A program made the translations under genes and the position numbers. A stretch of 64,000 nt of DNA from Kingdonia uniflora (lineage: Eukaryota > Streptophyta > Magnoliopsida > Ranunculales > Circaeasteraceae): positions 124,001-188,000 of the forward strand of contig JACGCM010001692.1 in the NCBI GenBank assembly GCA_014058105.1, in the 5' to 3' direction. The notes below the pieces were generated by a model. The model searched no databases, was not told the origin of the DNA, and saw only the letters and a program-made list of their open reading frames with translations. Shown here in pieces: positions 11,082 to 22,636 of the stretch. Position 1 is the stretch's first letter; every line of letters starts with the position of its first letter.

Positions 11082-11861
11082 CTAATAAGGTCTAAAATTC
11101 TTTGAATCAATTTTCCAATAATGAAGTACTAATCTAATCCAAATTGATTCCATAATTTAGTGAGAATAAGCAATGATCAATATGTAAAGATAATCGTCAC
11201 ACAAGAACAACCAATTTTAACCCTGTGGAAAACCTTTCTTTGGAGAAAAACCCAAAGATAGTCATCGAATCCTCGACAACTAAAGTCAACCATGAATAAA
11301 TAATTCCAAAAATCTAAATCACTTACAGACTCGTTAAGCACATCCCGTGGTTACCTATCTTCAATTACTATTCTCACAATGCCTCACTTCGGATTACGCA
11401 CCAAAGCTTTTCAAGCCCTCAAATCACAAAGCTAAAATTAGGTTTATGTAATTCTAGATGGATTCAACTTGTGGGTTAATTCTCGTTAAATCTCTCGTTC
11501 AATTCTCTCTTCTCTCAAAATATCTCAATCTCTAAAAATCATTTTTGGAAGAGTTGAAGTTTAAAATAAAAAATAAGTTTAAAATTGAAAATAGAGAATC
11601 TATGCCAGGTCTATTCAAATTGAACAAAAGTCTATTCAAACAAAAACTTGTTTTCATAAAAATAAATTCAATTTCTTTTTGAACTTTTGTCGACGAGGTA
11701 CAAAACCAACGTACTTGTTCAGTGTCCAACTGTAGTCGTTCCACGTGTACTCTCTGACGATGAATAACCACGAGAAAGTACTCACACTTCCTCTAGGCAC
11801 AAAATAAAACCGATACCAAATATGGATGTTTTAGAAGCATGAAACACAACTACTAATATTC
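11082..11861. other. Unassigned AT-rich flank
   Basis: No coding frame and no feature I can name. Wording such as repeated GTGGAAAACC and GAGAAAAACCC is reminiscent of an old LTR, but I cannot find ends. Confidence 0.4.
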
Positions 11862-12410
11862 CTTCATTTTATATATTGATTGTAGTAAAAGATAATAAAA
11901 AATTGTGTGGCGGCATCTTCAGACTACCAAATGGGATTCCTATTGTAGCTTTTACAAAGAAACTACTAACTCTTGAAAGTACAGATCATCTTCTTTTATG
12001 GGCAATCTTTAAAGGTCTTGAGTTTGCAGAGATCATTTGATTGGCTAAACTTCAGACGCAATGAATCTCCACAAATTACTATAATGTTGAGCTCAGATTG
12101 GGTCTCTAATTGGAGAGGATTGAAAGTTAACATAATGATAGTTATAAAGAAAAAAAAATATGAAGATGGTCAGCTTTAAATAGAGGCACAATTCATCCAA
12201 CAAAGCTGCCAGATGGTCTTTTTTTTTGCAGGGCAAGCTGAGGATAGGTACCCCATGAACCATCTATACAAACAAACAACAAATTACATCCTAATAAGCT
12301 GCCAGATGGTTAACTATCAATTGCACAGTAAATTGCTTTTATTTTCCTTCTCTTTCCCCACTATATGAACTGGTTGAAATTTGTAAAGTAGATTCTTTAG
12401 GGATTTACTC
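11862..12410 (+). pseudogene. LINE 3'-end fragment with RNase H domain
   Basis: Frame KLCGGIFRLPNGIPIVAF followed by LLLWAIFKGLEFA resembles the RNase H stretch at 38,310-38,460 (EGIFRLSNGNPIIAF). It ends with SNKAARW, a decayed version of the C-terminal RNase H helix. It is a plant L1-type LINE remnant separate from the LINE that starts at about 12,411, and is interrupted by a 78-bp retroposed insert. Confidence 0.55.
12218..12295 (-). mobile_element. 78-bp retroposed insert with 15-bp target duplication
   Basis: AAGCTGCCAGATGGT occurs at 12,203-12,217 and again at 12,296-12,310, perfectly. The 78 bp between starts with a run of nine T on the plus strand, that is, an A-tail if the insert is read on the minus strand. 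This is the signature of a very short LINE-mobilised copy. Confidence 0.6.
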
Positions 12411-13565
12411 TTGTACGTAGTTTTCCATTTTAGTGAATTATGGTGGGGGCATATGCTAACACCTGCTGATCCTTCTTTAAAACATAAGCTTGGGGTATTT
12501 GGCCAATTGTCATATGCTAAGTTATGTGTTATCTCAAAAACTAAAGATTTTGAAGTACAATCTTATCAAATGGATGAGGGAATCTTATCAGAACCAACAT
12601 GTGGATATTGACACTGCTAGAATACACTTGAGCAAGTTTAAGAAGAGATTGCTGTGATCCCCATAATTGATGATTATATAATGAGAAGAGAGAAGGAAAA
12701 GAGGATTGCTCTCAATAAACTCCTTCTACATGAAGAAATGTATATGAAGCAAAAGTCAAGGTGTAACTGCATTATCTTGGGGATTCAAATACTCATTTCT
12801 TTCACCAGTTTATGAAAGAAAGAAAAAAACTAGAACCATATTAATCAAATTCAGTGCAGATACTCCAGAAAAGATTCAAGCTGAAGAAAAAGTGATCTAA
12901 ACAAATCTCCTTACAGATAGTAATGTAGGATAACTCCCAGTATCCAAGTTTTAATAAAGCTAACTACTGCTCAAGCTAACTCTTTCGTGGAAGACTTCTT
13001 TGTTTGAGAAATGGTTTTTAATGAACATGATCATAAAGCACCAGGTATTTGATGGGTATGGGTATAATATTTTCTTCTACAAGTCTCATTGGGATATAGT
13101 GGGAACAAATGTGATCAAAGCTATTTTAAGTTTCTATAGGAATGCTCAATTATTGAAGGAGGTAAATATCAATATAATATAAACTCATCCTATAGACTTC
13201 AAATCTAGTTACATTCTCAGATTTTAGACCTATCTCATTGTGTAATGTGATTTATAAATTCATTACAAAATTGATTGCCTAGAGAATGAGGAAGTTCATG
13301 GGCGATTTGATGGACCCTTCTCAATTATTATTTATTCAAGGAAGAGTGATCCAAGATAACATTTTTCAAGCACATGAACTAGCCAAGCGACATGATAGAA
13401 TATATAGAGCTGAGAGAATGATGCTTGAGATTGATATTCATAAGGCTTTTGACTTAGTCAGGTGGCCTTACATTATACAGGTCTTATGAACTATGGATTT
13501 CCCTACTTTTTGAATCAACTGGATTGAAGCTTGTGTCACATCTTATCAGACTGAATGTAGGGAGG
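12411..13565 (+). pseudogene. L1-type LINE (LINE-1), part 1: linker and start of reverse transcriptase
   Basis: Motifs in broken frames: LLLHEEMYMKQKSR followed by a GDSNTHFFH-like stretch (about 12,720-12,810), then PISLCNVIYKFITKLIA, FIQGRVIQDNIFQAHE and EIDIHKAFDLVRW (13,230-13,480), all typical of plant L1 reverse transcriptase. The protein stops at 13,565 where a Helitron-like element begins, and resumes at 17,196 with the next conserved block. The endonuclease domain is absent. Confidence 0.8.
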
Positions 13566-13836
13566 TCTTTTTACGCCAGGGAAAAGTTTTTTGGTTTCTC
13601 TGTCTGATTGAAGTTTTTTTTTTTTTTTCACTTTTATCCTTAGCAAATCAAGTTATTTTCTCCTCCCCCTTAGAGTTGCAGAAAAGATGTGGGCATTATT
13701 GAAAAATAACTTTTTCAGTTTTCCAGAAATAAAGGAAACTGATTTGTTTCCCCAAAAAAACTTCATAAAACTAGGGCATGATCACAAGTTTTCTGCCGTA
13801 TTTTGATTTAGATTCTCTCTTTCCAACTCTTTGCGA

Positions 13837-14745
13837 GGCAAACTAGATGCAAATGTAACAGTTTGCATTTTTAACCGATTGTCGGTGTTTGGTTCAACTT
13901 AAATTTAAGGGGAATAAGTTGTAGGTGTTTGGTTCGTTGCAAATCCAAGTCAACTGTAAGCTTGACCACTTACATTTGTTTGATTCGTTTTCATAAATCA
14001 AATATAAGTAGTTTGCAACTGTTTGTTTATATGTTAATTATCCAAAGCAAAAGAAATGAATTCGCATTTGGTGTAAAATGGACTCATTTTCTTTGTATTC
14101 TATTGCAGCCAAAAATCTCTGCAACAAGACTTGCATCGAGGACTCTCTCTTCCCACCAAAAACTATCTCTCTTCCCACCAAAAAAATCTCTTTTTCTGCC
14201 AAAAAAGTGCTGTGATCAAAAACAAAATAAAGTCCTTCTAAAACCAAACTCTTGGTTCTCCTAAACCTTCATACTTCAACAATCTCGTACATTTGTTTTT
14301 TCTCTCTCCTTGCTATTGCTTTTGCATCATGAAAATGAATTTCATATTCGGTTTATAGAGAGGAATTGAATAATCGATTCTGATCATGTCTGCTCTCTTT
14401 TACTCTCTCTCCCCAATCAAGAAAATTTTTATTTTAAATAATTAACTTGTATTTACGTACATTGCCCCTAACCAAACATGAGCATTTGTTTCCATTTCAC
14501 TTGTGTAACAGTAAACCAAACACATGTTAACAAGTTGTATTATATTACTTGCAACACATAAATGTAATTCATTTGTCTTGCATTGTAACCAATGTTTTGT
14601 AATGCAAGTGGTATGAAAAATGCAAGAGAATTAAATTCAAGGTAAATAGTTGAAATACAATTGCAAAGTGTTACTTTTCCACCTCATGATTTCCATTGCA
14701 ACACATTAACAAATACATTGAATTTGTATTTGCATCCAGTTTGCC
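13837..14745. mobile_element. Terminal-inverted-repeat (MITE-like) element
   Basis: GGCAAACTAGATGCAAAT at 13,837-13,854 is repeated inverted at 14,728-14,745 with one mismatch. The interior has short GTGTTTGGTTC / AACCAAACA motifs in opposite orientation near both ends. There is no transposase. The exact outer ends and TSD are not resolved. Confidence 0.5.
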
Positions 14746-15369
14746 TTGAACCAAATTGAGCCTTAATTGCTCCATTATTTTTGGTGAATGAGAACAGTAC
14801 ACTATTAATTTTTTTTTATTTAGATGTGGATGCACATCTCTTTCTTTCTTTATGTAATATAAGAAATATTTTAGAGCCAAAAGGTAGAGGAATCACTTCT
14901 AATGGCTACCAACTTTTCTGAATGTGTAAAGAAGACGAAGAGAAGCAAAAATATCAATAGCTTCCTTATATTCACTACCTCCACTAATTTCAAGTTTCGT
15001 ATATTTACGTCTCCCACTAATATCGAAGTTTTATTTTATGATATTGGCAAAAAATATTTTAATTATCAATAAATATAAATATGGGTCGTTTAGACAATTT
15101 TGTGTATGGATGTTTTGAAGATATTCTTGGGAGAGAATCAATAATGGCTGCTTAACTTGGGTTTATTATGGCTTTCGTTGAATTTTACAGCTTTAAATTT
15201 CTTTGATTTGGAGTCTAACACTGGTATTTGTGCCCTAAACTTGAGTAAGGAAGCTACAATCGCTAATAGTGAATTTCAAAACTTTCAAAGGCACAATCAA
15301 GCAATAGCGGACCAGAGTACCAATAAGTTTGGGGATCCTAGGCATATGGAAAATTAAATTAAGGATGAG
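14746..15369. other. Unassigned spacer
   Basis: AT-rich. One open frame (15,157-15,357) without recognisable motifs. Confidence 0.35.
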
Positions 15370-17060
15370 AAGGGGATGAGTTCAAAAGTAGATTCTGTCA
15401 ATGGGGTTTGGGATAGCCAATGGTATGGAGAATCTCTGCTAAAGGAGAAGGTATTGGGTCAATACCACTTAAAATGATATGACGCATCCCTCATAGGATC
15501 GTCTACCCACCGTGTGACCTATGTTTAATTAATGTTTTATATTTTATGCTCTATTGGATCATAATTTAAGTAGAAGTCTATTTCAATTAGAATTATGATT
15601 CTTAATTCTAACCCCCCTTGTGTTCTATAAAAGGGGAGGTCTAGGTTATTTGTTTATGAGTTAATTCAGTTAAGTTAGTTTTGTTTAGAATAAAAGTTCT
15701 AGTTAATAAAATTAGGGTTCCTTAGAAACCTAATTCCTTTTGGTTAATCTGGCGTTCTTCTTAATTATTGGCTTCCGCGTAATCAGTTTACATCATAAAT
15801 ACTATTGACCAACTACTTTTAGATGGGAGCTGGAACATTCCTGAAGAGCTTAACACTGTGTTCCAGCACTTGGGCTTTGATATCAACAAGGTCTGCACTC
15901 GAGCTGTTGAAGAGGATAGATGTTTTTGGATACATGATCAGAAAGGTGCCTTCTCACTGCAAGTAATGCTTATAACTGGATAAGTAAAAAAAAACCAGCT
16001 GTGTGGTGGTACAACTAGGTTTGGAGCTCTTCTGTTCACCCAATTTTTTTAAATTTTAACTGGAGACTTATGCACAGAGCTTCAACACAAAGGGGTTACT
16101 ACAGTATTAGTGTGCTATTTGTGTAACAAAGTAACAAAAATAGTAGAACATCTATTTTGAGACTGCAGGTTTGTATCCTCTCTAAGAGCCTGGTGTTATA
16201 CTCTCTTCAGGATAAATGGGGACGCTGCCACAAATTTCAAAACCATGCTGCAGCTATGCAAAAACTATAGTCCATTGCTCAAAGAATTGTGGGGAGCTCT
16301 TATGCTTATCTGCTTCTACAATTTATGTATGACAAGGAACAACTTGTTGTTCAATAATGTACAACTCAATGTGTACACTATGAAAGGGTAAAAATTCTAT
16401 CAGATATGAAGGAATGCTCCTCCAGATCAAAAGGTTACCATGCACAGTGCAGTGCAGGAGCTGTCTATTTTATAAAGGCTACTACCTGTGTACAGTTTGT
16501 ATATTGGCTTCTGCCTGCACATGATGAAATCATAATCTCTTGTGATAGGGCATCTTTAGGGAACCCAGGGGTCAGTGGATGTGGTGCAGTCTTTAGAGAT
16601 CACAAGAGTGGAGTTATTGGGGTTATGGTGATCAACATGCCAATGGCCACTTCTTACCTAGCCGAGTATAATTTAATGATTGAATCCATGGAACATGTAT
16701 CTAGGTTGGGCTCTATGATAAGATATGGGTGACTACAAACTCATCTTCTGCTTACAGTACTACGAACTCTAATTCTCTCCCTTGGGCTCTATAGTTGAAT
16801 TAGAACAAGTTGAAGAAAAAATTTAAAAGGAAGAGGATAACAACAGTTTGGAGGGAGGTAAATTTTTCTGCAGATGCAGCAGCAAAGAGGGGGACAAGAA
16901 TAGCTCCACGGATGTCAAAATGGTTTAATGGCAGGCCAACATTCATGAAGAAGATTGCAATTCCAAACATAGAGTATTTTAGGGTCTCTATGTAATCTTT
17001 GATCTCTACTTTTCTTCTCTGTAACCTTTTTATCTTAAAATCTATAAAAATTCTGCTTAC
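15370..17060 (+). pseudogene. LINE-2 C-terminal fragment: zinc-binding (zf-RVT) and RNase H regions
   Basis: After removal of the solo LTR the frame reads VNGVWDSQWYGESLL...IDQLLLDGSWNIPEEL, then CFWIHDQKGAFSLQ, the region before the zf-RVT zinc-binding motif. RNase H follows at 16,520-16,990 with DEIIISCDRASLGNPG, SGCGAVFRDHKSG and WREVNFSADAAAKRG. It ends with a 3' tail (CTTACCTAGAAAAAAA, near 17,058-17,073). Multiple stops; nonfunctional. Confidence 0.75.
15475..15795 (+). repeat. Solo LTR inside LINE-2
   Basis: A block of about 320 bp with its own TATA (TATAAAAG, 15,626-15,633) and a polyadenylation-like region, interrupting the LINE-2 frame. Ends can be set as 15,475-15,795 (flanks TAAAA/TAAAT) or 15,480-15,792 (flanks TGATA/TCATA). 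Each has one mismatch in the 5-bp duplication. Confidence 0.55.
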
Positions 17061-17195
17061 CTAGAAAAAAATAGTGTAGGGATGTTTGCTCAAAGTTTTT
17101 AATTTGTTTTTATCTTGTACATTATTAGTGATTGCATTAAGAAAGAATCAATAAAACTGATTAACGGTCGGTCCCACCGGCACCCGTTATACTAG

Positions 17196-17838
17196 TTTTA
17201 AAATTGACATGTTTAAGAGTAGTAAGGGGATAAGGCAAGGAGATCCATTATCTCCTTACTTGTTTGTTATAGCCATGCAACCTCTGATAAAAATTTTCAG
17301 CAAAGCAGTCATGGATAGATCAATCACAGTTTTCCCCAGTTGCAGAAAAGCAAGGATCTCAAACCTGCTCTTTGCAGATGATCTAATCCTTTATTTAAAA
17401 GCTAATGTTGTGTCTGCTATCAAAATCAAAAATATCTTAACTGAATTTGAAGGCAAGTCAGGGATGAAGATCAATCCAAACAAGAGTACTGCCTTCTTCT
17501 CTGGATCTACTTTAGAGAATACTACAACTTGTATTTGTGAAGTTCTGTACTTTTAAAGAGAAAGTTTACCTGTGAAGTATTTGGGATTACCACTCATGTC
17601 TTCAAAGTTGACTAAAAAGGATAATGATCCTTAGGTCTTAAAAGTCTATAGAAAAATTATGAATTGTGGGGGGAGGGTTGAGATCATTAAACAATTCTCC
17701 AGAGCTATACAATTATTGGGCAACTTGTTTTGAATTTTCAAAGAATGTACTTAGAAAGATAAGAAGCTTATGCATAAATTTTCTATGGACAGGTTGTGAT
17801 CAAACTAAGGCTATTTCTAGTATCTCATGGGAGGGTAT
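17196..17838 (+). pseudogene. LINE-1, part 2: reverse transcriptase palm
   Basis: The frame at 17,209-17,556 contains KGIRQGDPLSPYLFVIAM, LLFADDLILYLKA (FADD catalytic motif intact) and INPNKSTAFFS. After a frame change, SISWEGI ends at the copia insertion at 17,839. It continues at 37,139 with CTPLDQGGLSIKRL. Confidence 0.88.
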
Positions 17839-18261
17839 TGTAAGACTTATTATGGGCCACATGAGTAAGTGTCTTTTTGTAATTATGAGTTTCTAATTAT
17901 AATGATCCAAGTCCTAATAAGAAACTAATCCTATTGGTTATTGAGGTTAGGGTTTCCTGCAACTCTCTACTTTGATGGAAAATAGTTCTAATTAAAATAG
18001 GAAACTAGGTCCTCTCTCAACCAATATAAGTGTGCCTCGTCCATTAACTAATGCTCTATCTTAAAGGAAAGGTTAAGGGAGAGAAAACCTAGTTGTCACC
18101 GCTCGCCGCCGCCATCGAACTTGAATGACATACCTCAATCAATCAAGCTATGGATCAAGGTATGTGATTATGTTTATGTATTATCCTTTATTATGATTAT
18201 CATATTAGGTCTTAGATCTTTATTAGATTTCTAACGTTTATAGATCTTGTCATGTTTTACA
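17839..18261 (+). repeat. 5' LTR of copia element
   Basis: Begins TGTAAGACTTATTATG and ends GTCATGTTTTACA. Nearly identical in plan to 36,715-37,138. It carries a GCCGCCGCC stretch and ends two bases before the primer-binding site. Confidence 0.9.
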
Positions 18262-18263
18262 TG

Positions 18264-18275
18264 TGGTATCAGAGC
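18264..18275 (+). promoter_or_regulatory. Primer-binding site, initiator Met tRNA
   Basis: TGGTATCAGAGC is the standard plant copia primer-binding site complementary to the 3' end of initiator methionine tRNA. It starts two bases after the LTR. Confidence 0.9.
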
Positions 18276-18990
18276 TATGATTGGACTTTTACGATTTTCC
18301 GATTATGATTCGTTTGTGCTTTGCTCTTAATAGTGCTTTTGATATGCAACTTTTGAGTAACTATACTAGTGTACCAGTTTATCGTGCTAGTTTTGTTCAT
18401 ATCTACTTTAATTTCCTTAATCTCTTAATTTCTTATTAGATGATACATATTTTTTTGTTATATCGTAATATCGATTTGTGATCTATTGCTTAAGCCGATT
18501 GGAAATCGCCAAAGTAACCCAACTATTATGAATCATGGATATTAAATCGAGTATGTAACAATTTATTTTATCGCAAAAATATTATGGTTTTGCCCAAAGA
18601 CAGATCAATTTTTGTGAGATTTATAAATTGAAATAGGGTAATAAAGATGTATTCTAGATTGATTTTGGAACTAATAACCCAAAGGTGAAGGACCTCTCAT
18701 TTATTTTTAGACACTGGACATCATTTAGATTTATCGTTTACTTTCAATGTTCTTTCAGTTTCTCATAATTTGCTTTCTTTATCTCTTTTAGACCTTGATG
18801 GGTTTTCTTTTCACTTTGGGAACAGTTTTTTTTCAGTTTATTCAAGAATTTTGTTTTTATTGGTTCAGGTGTTTTATGCGATGACCTATAAAAATAAAAT
18901 CTTGATAACATGTTCGCCAATACTGTTTTGACTCTGCATCCTAAAATTGGAACGAAACGTGGCATAACTAATACAAATTCTTCCATCTTG
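18276..18990 (+). other. Decayed copia gag region
   Basis: The space where gag should lie holds no frame longer than a few dozen codons. Only the final part before the pre-integrase motif (18,940-18,990) is recognisable. It is shorter than a normal copia gag, so deletion plus decay is likely. Confidence 0.5.
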
Positions 18991-20087
18991 TGACACAGAC
19001 AACTGGGGAATATCTCCAAAGAAAGACTAAAGAGATTAGTAAAAGATGAGGTCTTTCTGAACCTAGATTTTACTGATTTCAGTGTGTGTGTGGATTGTAT
19101 TAAAGACAAACAAACCAAACACACTAAGAAGGGTGCCACAAAGAGTATAGAGCTTCTTAAAATTATTCAGATAGACATTTGTGAACCTTTTACCACTCCC
19201 TATTTTATGGGAGAAAAATATTTTATCACCTTTATTGATGAATTTTCACGTTATGGTTATGTCTATTTATTAAGTAAAAAATCTCAAGCAGTAAATGTTG
19301 TTGAGGTATTCATTACTGAGGTTGACAGACAATTAGGCAAAAAGGTAAAAGTCATTAGGTCAGATAGAGGTGGTGAATACTATGGTAGATATGACGAATC
19401 AGGTTAGTGTTCCGGCCCATTCGCCAAACTTCTAGAGAAGCTTGGTATTCGTTCTCAATACACAATGCTAGGAACGCCACAACATAATGGTGTAGCTAAA
19501 ATGCATAATAGTACTTTAATGGAAATGGTTATGAGTATGATAAGTAATTCAACTTTACCCATATCTTTGTCGATTGAAGCTCTAAAGACCGCCCTTATTT
19601 ATTAAATAGGATTCCTAGTAAGGCAGTTCCCAACACTCTATTCAAGATTTAAACTAGAAGGAAACCTAGTTTAAGACATCTCCATGTTTGGGGATGCGCA
19701 ACGGAGGCTAGAATTTACAATCCACATGAAAAGAAATTGGACCTTAAAACTATTAGTGGGTACTTTATTGGTTATCCTAATAAGTACAAAGGGTATAAGT
19801 TTTACTGTCCTACCCATATTACAAGAATTGCTGAGACCAGTAATGCAATATTTCTTAAAAGTGGTGAAATTAGTAGGAGTAGTGAATCACAAAATGTGGT
19901 TATTGAGGAAGTTACGGTACAAGTTCCATTACCCATAACTTCTAATCCTGTTGTTGTTCCTATAGTTATTGATCAAATCGATGATACCGAGCAACAACTG
20001 GGCAATCAACCACTCCATAATGAGATTGCCACCAATGAACCGATAATAGAGGTACCACAAGAAATAGTACCACACCGATCCCAATGA
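18960..20087 (+). pseudogene. Copia pre-integrase and integrase
   Basis: The pre-integrase motif (W)HRQLGNISKERLKRLV lies near 18,985-19,040, then CVDCIKDKQTKHT with the zinc-binding CxxC. The integrase core follows: IQIDICEPF, FIDEFSRYGYVYLL, VIRSDRGGEYYG (19,356-19,391), then TPQHNGVAKMHN, where the usual catalytic glutamate of the NGVAE motif reads lysine. It continues at 19,684-20,087 with the HLHVWGC and KTISGYFIGYP motifs. Stops at 19,405 and elsewhere. Confidence 0.85.
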
Positions 20088-20179
20088 GAAATGAGATTTG
20101 CTACTTTAAATGACTTTGTAGTGTACTTACATGAATCTGAATTTGACATAATGACTATTAAGAATCTGGTTTCATTTTC

Positions 20180-21210
20180 ATAAGCCATGGATACTAATAA
20201 TTATACTAAATGGGCTGATGTTATGAAAAAAGAGTTAAAATCAATGGAATAAAGTAATGTTTGGGATCTCATTGAATTGCCAAAAGGATACAAGAAAGTT
20301 GGTTGCAAAGAGGTCTTTAAGACCAAGTGCGACAGTAATGGCAATATCAAGTGATATAAAACCCAACTTGCGGTACAAGGTTTTACTAAGAAAGAAGGCA
20401 TTAATTACAAGGAGACATTCTCACCTGTATTAAAGAAGGACTCACTTAGAATTATTGTGGCATTGGTGGCTCATTATGATTTGGAGTTACACCAAATGGA
20501 TGTGAAAACTATTTTTCTGAATTGGAGTTTAGATGAAGAATTCTTTATTAATCAACTTGAAGGTTTCTCCGAAGAGGGCAAAGAAAATATGGTTTGTAAG
20601 CTTAAAAAATCAATATATGGTCTTAAACATGCTTCTCGTCAATGGTACATTAAGTTTCACGATACCATTGTTCCTTTTGGCTTTAAGGAAAACATTATTG
20701 ATCGATGTATATACCTCAAGGTCAGTGGGAGTAAGTTTATATTTTTGGTTTTGTATGTTAATGATATCTTACTTGTTAGTAATGATCTTGGTCTACTTCA
20801 CCAGACTAAAAAATTTCTCTCTAAGAACTTTAAAATGAAAGATTTAGGTGAGGTATCTTACGTGATTGAAATCAAAATCTATTGAGACTGAGTACGAGGA
20901 TTGTTTGGGCTTCCTCAGAAGGCCTATATCATTAAAGCTTTAGAGAGATTTGGTATGGAGAATTGTTCAGGTAGTGATATACCAATTCAGAAAGGTGATA
21001 ATTTAGTCTTATGCATTGCCCAAACACTGAATGGGAACTTAAACGGATGGAAATGAATTTGTACGCGTCTACCATGAGGAGTCTAATATATGTGCAGACT
21101 CTAACTAGACCAGACATAAGCTTTGCTGTTGGTATGCTTGGTAGATATCAAATCAATCCAGGGATGGACCATTGGAAAGCTGCAAATAAAGTTATGAGGT
21201 ACTTGCAAGG
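20180..21210 (+). pseudogene. Copia reverse transcriptase and start of RNase H
   Basis: The 20,457-20,885 frame holds HQMDVKTIFLNWSLDEE, KSIYGLKHASRQWY, and VLYVNDILLVSND, where the catalytic YVDD motif has become YVND. An upstream frame carries GYKKVGCKEVFK. Downstream are RSLIYVQTLTRPDISFAVGM and MRYLQG, cut at 21,210 by a solo-LTR insertion. Inactive. Confidence 0.9.
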
Positions 21211-21235
21211 TGTAGAGGCCAAGTTTTGTGAGATG
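21211..21235 (-). repeat. Solo LTR family X, left 25 bp
   Basis: TGTAGAGGCCAAGT... directly follows the target duplication CAAGG (21,206-21,210). The rest of the same LTR lies at 35,034-35,718, followed by a perfect CAAGG. Copy B was inserted after base 25 of this LTR. Confidence 0.8.
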
Positions 21236-22042
21236 TGTAGGGAGCTAACTCCGTTCAGAGGGGGAGTTAGTTCCCACAACGTAGAATCGATCTTCAGTCA
21301 GAGGATACAAGAAATTGGCCTAAAATAAGATCTATCTAAAGACAAATACTTGCGAAGAGGCCCGAATGTGACTCTCTAAGACCTCTGATGAGGATTTTTA
21401 AGGCAGATTATATTACTGAAGAGTAAATAACAGGGTTCGAGTATAGGGTGGTCGAAGGTAAAATGCGAGAGGCTGAAGATGATTTTTCTAACCCTTGCTT
21501 GGTTTCCCCTCTCCTCTAATTATAGAGACATAGGGAGCTGAGTTACCAAGTGTGGGTCGGGATTGCATGATTACACTGTCAGAAAATCCCAGCAAGTTAT
21601 GGGCGCCGGTTTTGTTGGTACTGTTACTGCTGTATTTATTGGTGATGGCTCTGATCGGCGTGGTGGCTGGACCTGCCACTATAGATGTACGGGCCAATCA
21701 ATACACTTTCTTATCTGATGAAGTAGTTGCCAGTCTTGTCTTGCTTCAACCGTATGTTAGTAAGGTCGAAGGGTTTCTACTGTAGGATGTGAATCTGTTC
21801 TCGAAGCTTTGTCTGGTGGGCTGGCTGTCTGTCTTGTCACACTTTAACCATATGTTGATATGGTCGAAGGATGTCTGCTGCAATGTACTGATCTGTCCCC
21901 GAAGAATTGTCTGGTGTTGAAGGTTTATCTCTGGGGGATCTCTGGGGAGCTTATTTTTAGGATTGAGTAGGCTTCGATAAATTCGAGTAGGCTATAAAGT
22001 GAGCTTCGGCCGTCTGTCGAAGGCTACGAGTAGGCTACTACA
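21236..22042 (-). repeat. 3' LTR of copy B
   Basis: Starts TGTAGGGAGCTAA and ends GAGTAGGCTACTACA on the plus strand. Matches 34,237-35,033 along its length. Confidence 0.92.
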
Positions 22043-22056
22043 TTCGCCCTCTCTCA
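22043..22056 (-). promoter_or_regulatory. Polypurine tract of copy B
   Basis: TTCGCCCTCTCTCA on the plus strand is a purine-rich run, TGAGAGAGGGCGAA, directly before the 3' LTR on the element strand. Element C has TTCGCCCCCTCTC in the same place (63,497). It primes plus-strand cDNA. Confidence 0.75.
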
Positions 22057-22210
22057 GCGAAGGTCTCGAAGCCAGGTGGAGAGGTGTTCGCTGAGAAAAC
22101 TTTTCGGTCTTGGAATCTGAGCGGTTTGACTATCTTGTTTTTTGTAAAAGTAATAAAAATAGGCTTTTAAGAGATGCAGGTGGTTATAGGGCAATAAATG
22201 CATTAAAGCC

Positions 22211-22216
22211 TATAAG
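22211..22216 (+). promoter_or_regulatory. TATA box of antisense small ORF 1 (copy B)
   Basis: CCTATAAGTATG, 91 bp upstream of the ATG at 22,307. Comparable boxes precede the other antisense small ORFs (23,131; 63,678; 58,731 on minus). Confidence 0.5.
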
Positions 22217-22306
22217 TATGGGTTATTGTGGAGGTATACTGTATCTTCTTCCATCTGCAATAGTCTTCTTCTCTTTCTTAATACTCTTAATATTTGGATG
22301 TATACC

Positions 22307-22636
22307 ATGCCGAACACGCGTTACCTGAAGAGGATGGGGTTCGCTCGCAATCGTCGAGTGGGGCGTAAGATGGCGGAACTGCATATGAAGTTTTTTGGGC
22401 AACAAGACCTGAACTGGGACATGCCAGACCTGGTGGAGGCAGGGCCTGAGGAGTTCTTCAATGGTGATCCATATTCTTATCTGTGGGAACAACTAAGGTT
22501 TCATTTTACGACTGTTGAGAGGCGCTATCTCTTTCTGATGGCTCTTGCCGAAAGTCTCGTTTGTGCAGACGGGGTCATCGAGGAGCAAAACGCGGCAAGT
22601 GAAGCTGGTCCTTCCAGAAGTAGGGCTTCGGGTTGA
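22307..22636 (+). CDS. Antisense small ORF 1 of copy B (109 aa, intact)
   Basis: Unbroken frame starting MPNTRYLKRMG, with the shared motif MPDLVEAGPEE in the middle, an aromatic/Leu-rich stretch (YSYLWEQLRFHF, RRYLFLMALAES) and a Ser/Ala-rich end. ATG at 22,307 is chosen because it follows the TATA box and because element C has the similar start MKTRYQ at the same distance from its LTR. It is transcribed opposite to gag-pol. It is related to small ORF 2 in the same element, so the two look like a tandem duplication. No known function or domain. It is the only antisense frame in copy B that remains fully open. Confidence 0.6.
   Translation: MPNTRYLKRMGFARNRRVGRKMAELHMKFFGQQDLNWDMPDLVEAGPEEFFNGDPYSYLWEQLRFHFTTVERRYLFLMALAESLVCADGVIEEQNAASEAGPSRSRASG

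Larger units (their letters stand above)
13566..17195 (+). mobile_element. Helitron-like insertion in LINE-1
   Basis: The left end TCTTTTTACGCCAG matches two other ends in the window (42,974 and 43,608: TCTCTTTACG). The right end has a small hairpin (GGTCGGTCCCACCGGCACC, 17,167-17,185) ending CTAG at 17,192-17,195 followed by T, the Helitron 3' pattern. The insert separates two consecutive blocks of the LINE reverse transcriptase. No Rep/helicase is visible, so it is non-autonomous. Inside lie a TIR element, a second LINE fragment and a solo LTR. The 5' flank is GG rather than the expected A, which weakens the call. Confidence 0.55.

Noticed and set aside
18744..19139. 131-codon minus-strand frame over copia gag/pre-integrase
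   Set aside because: It is opposite the recognisable copia integrase start, without motifs of its own.
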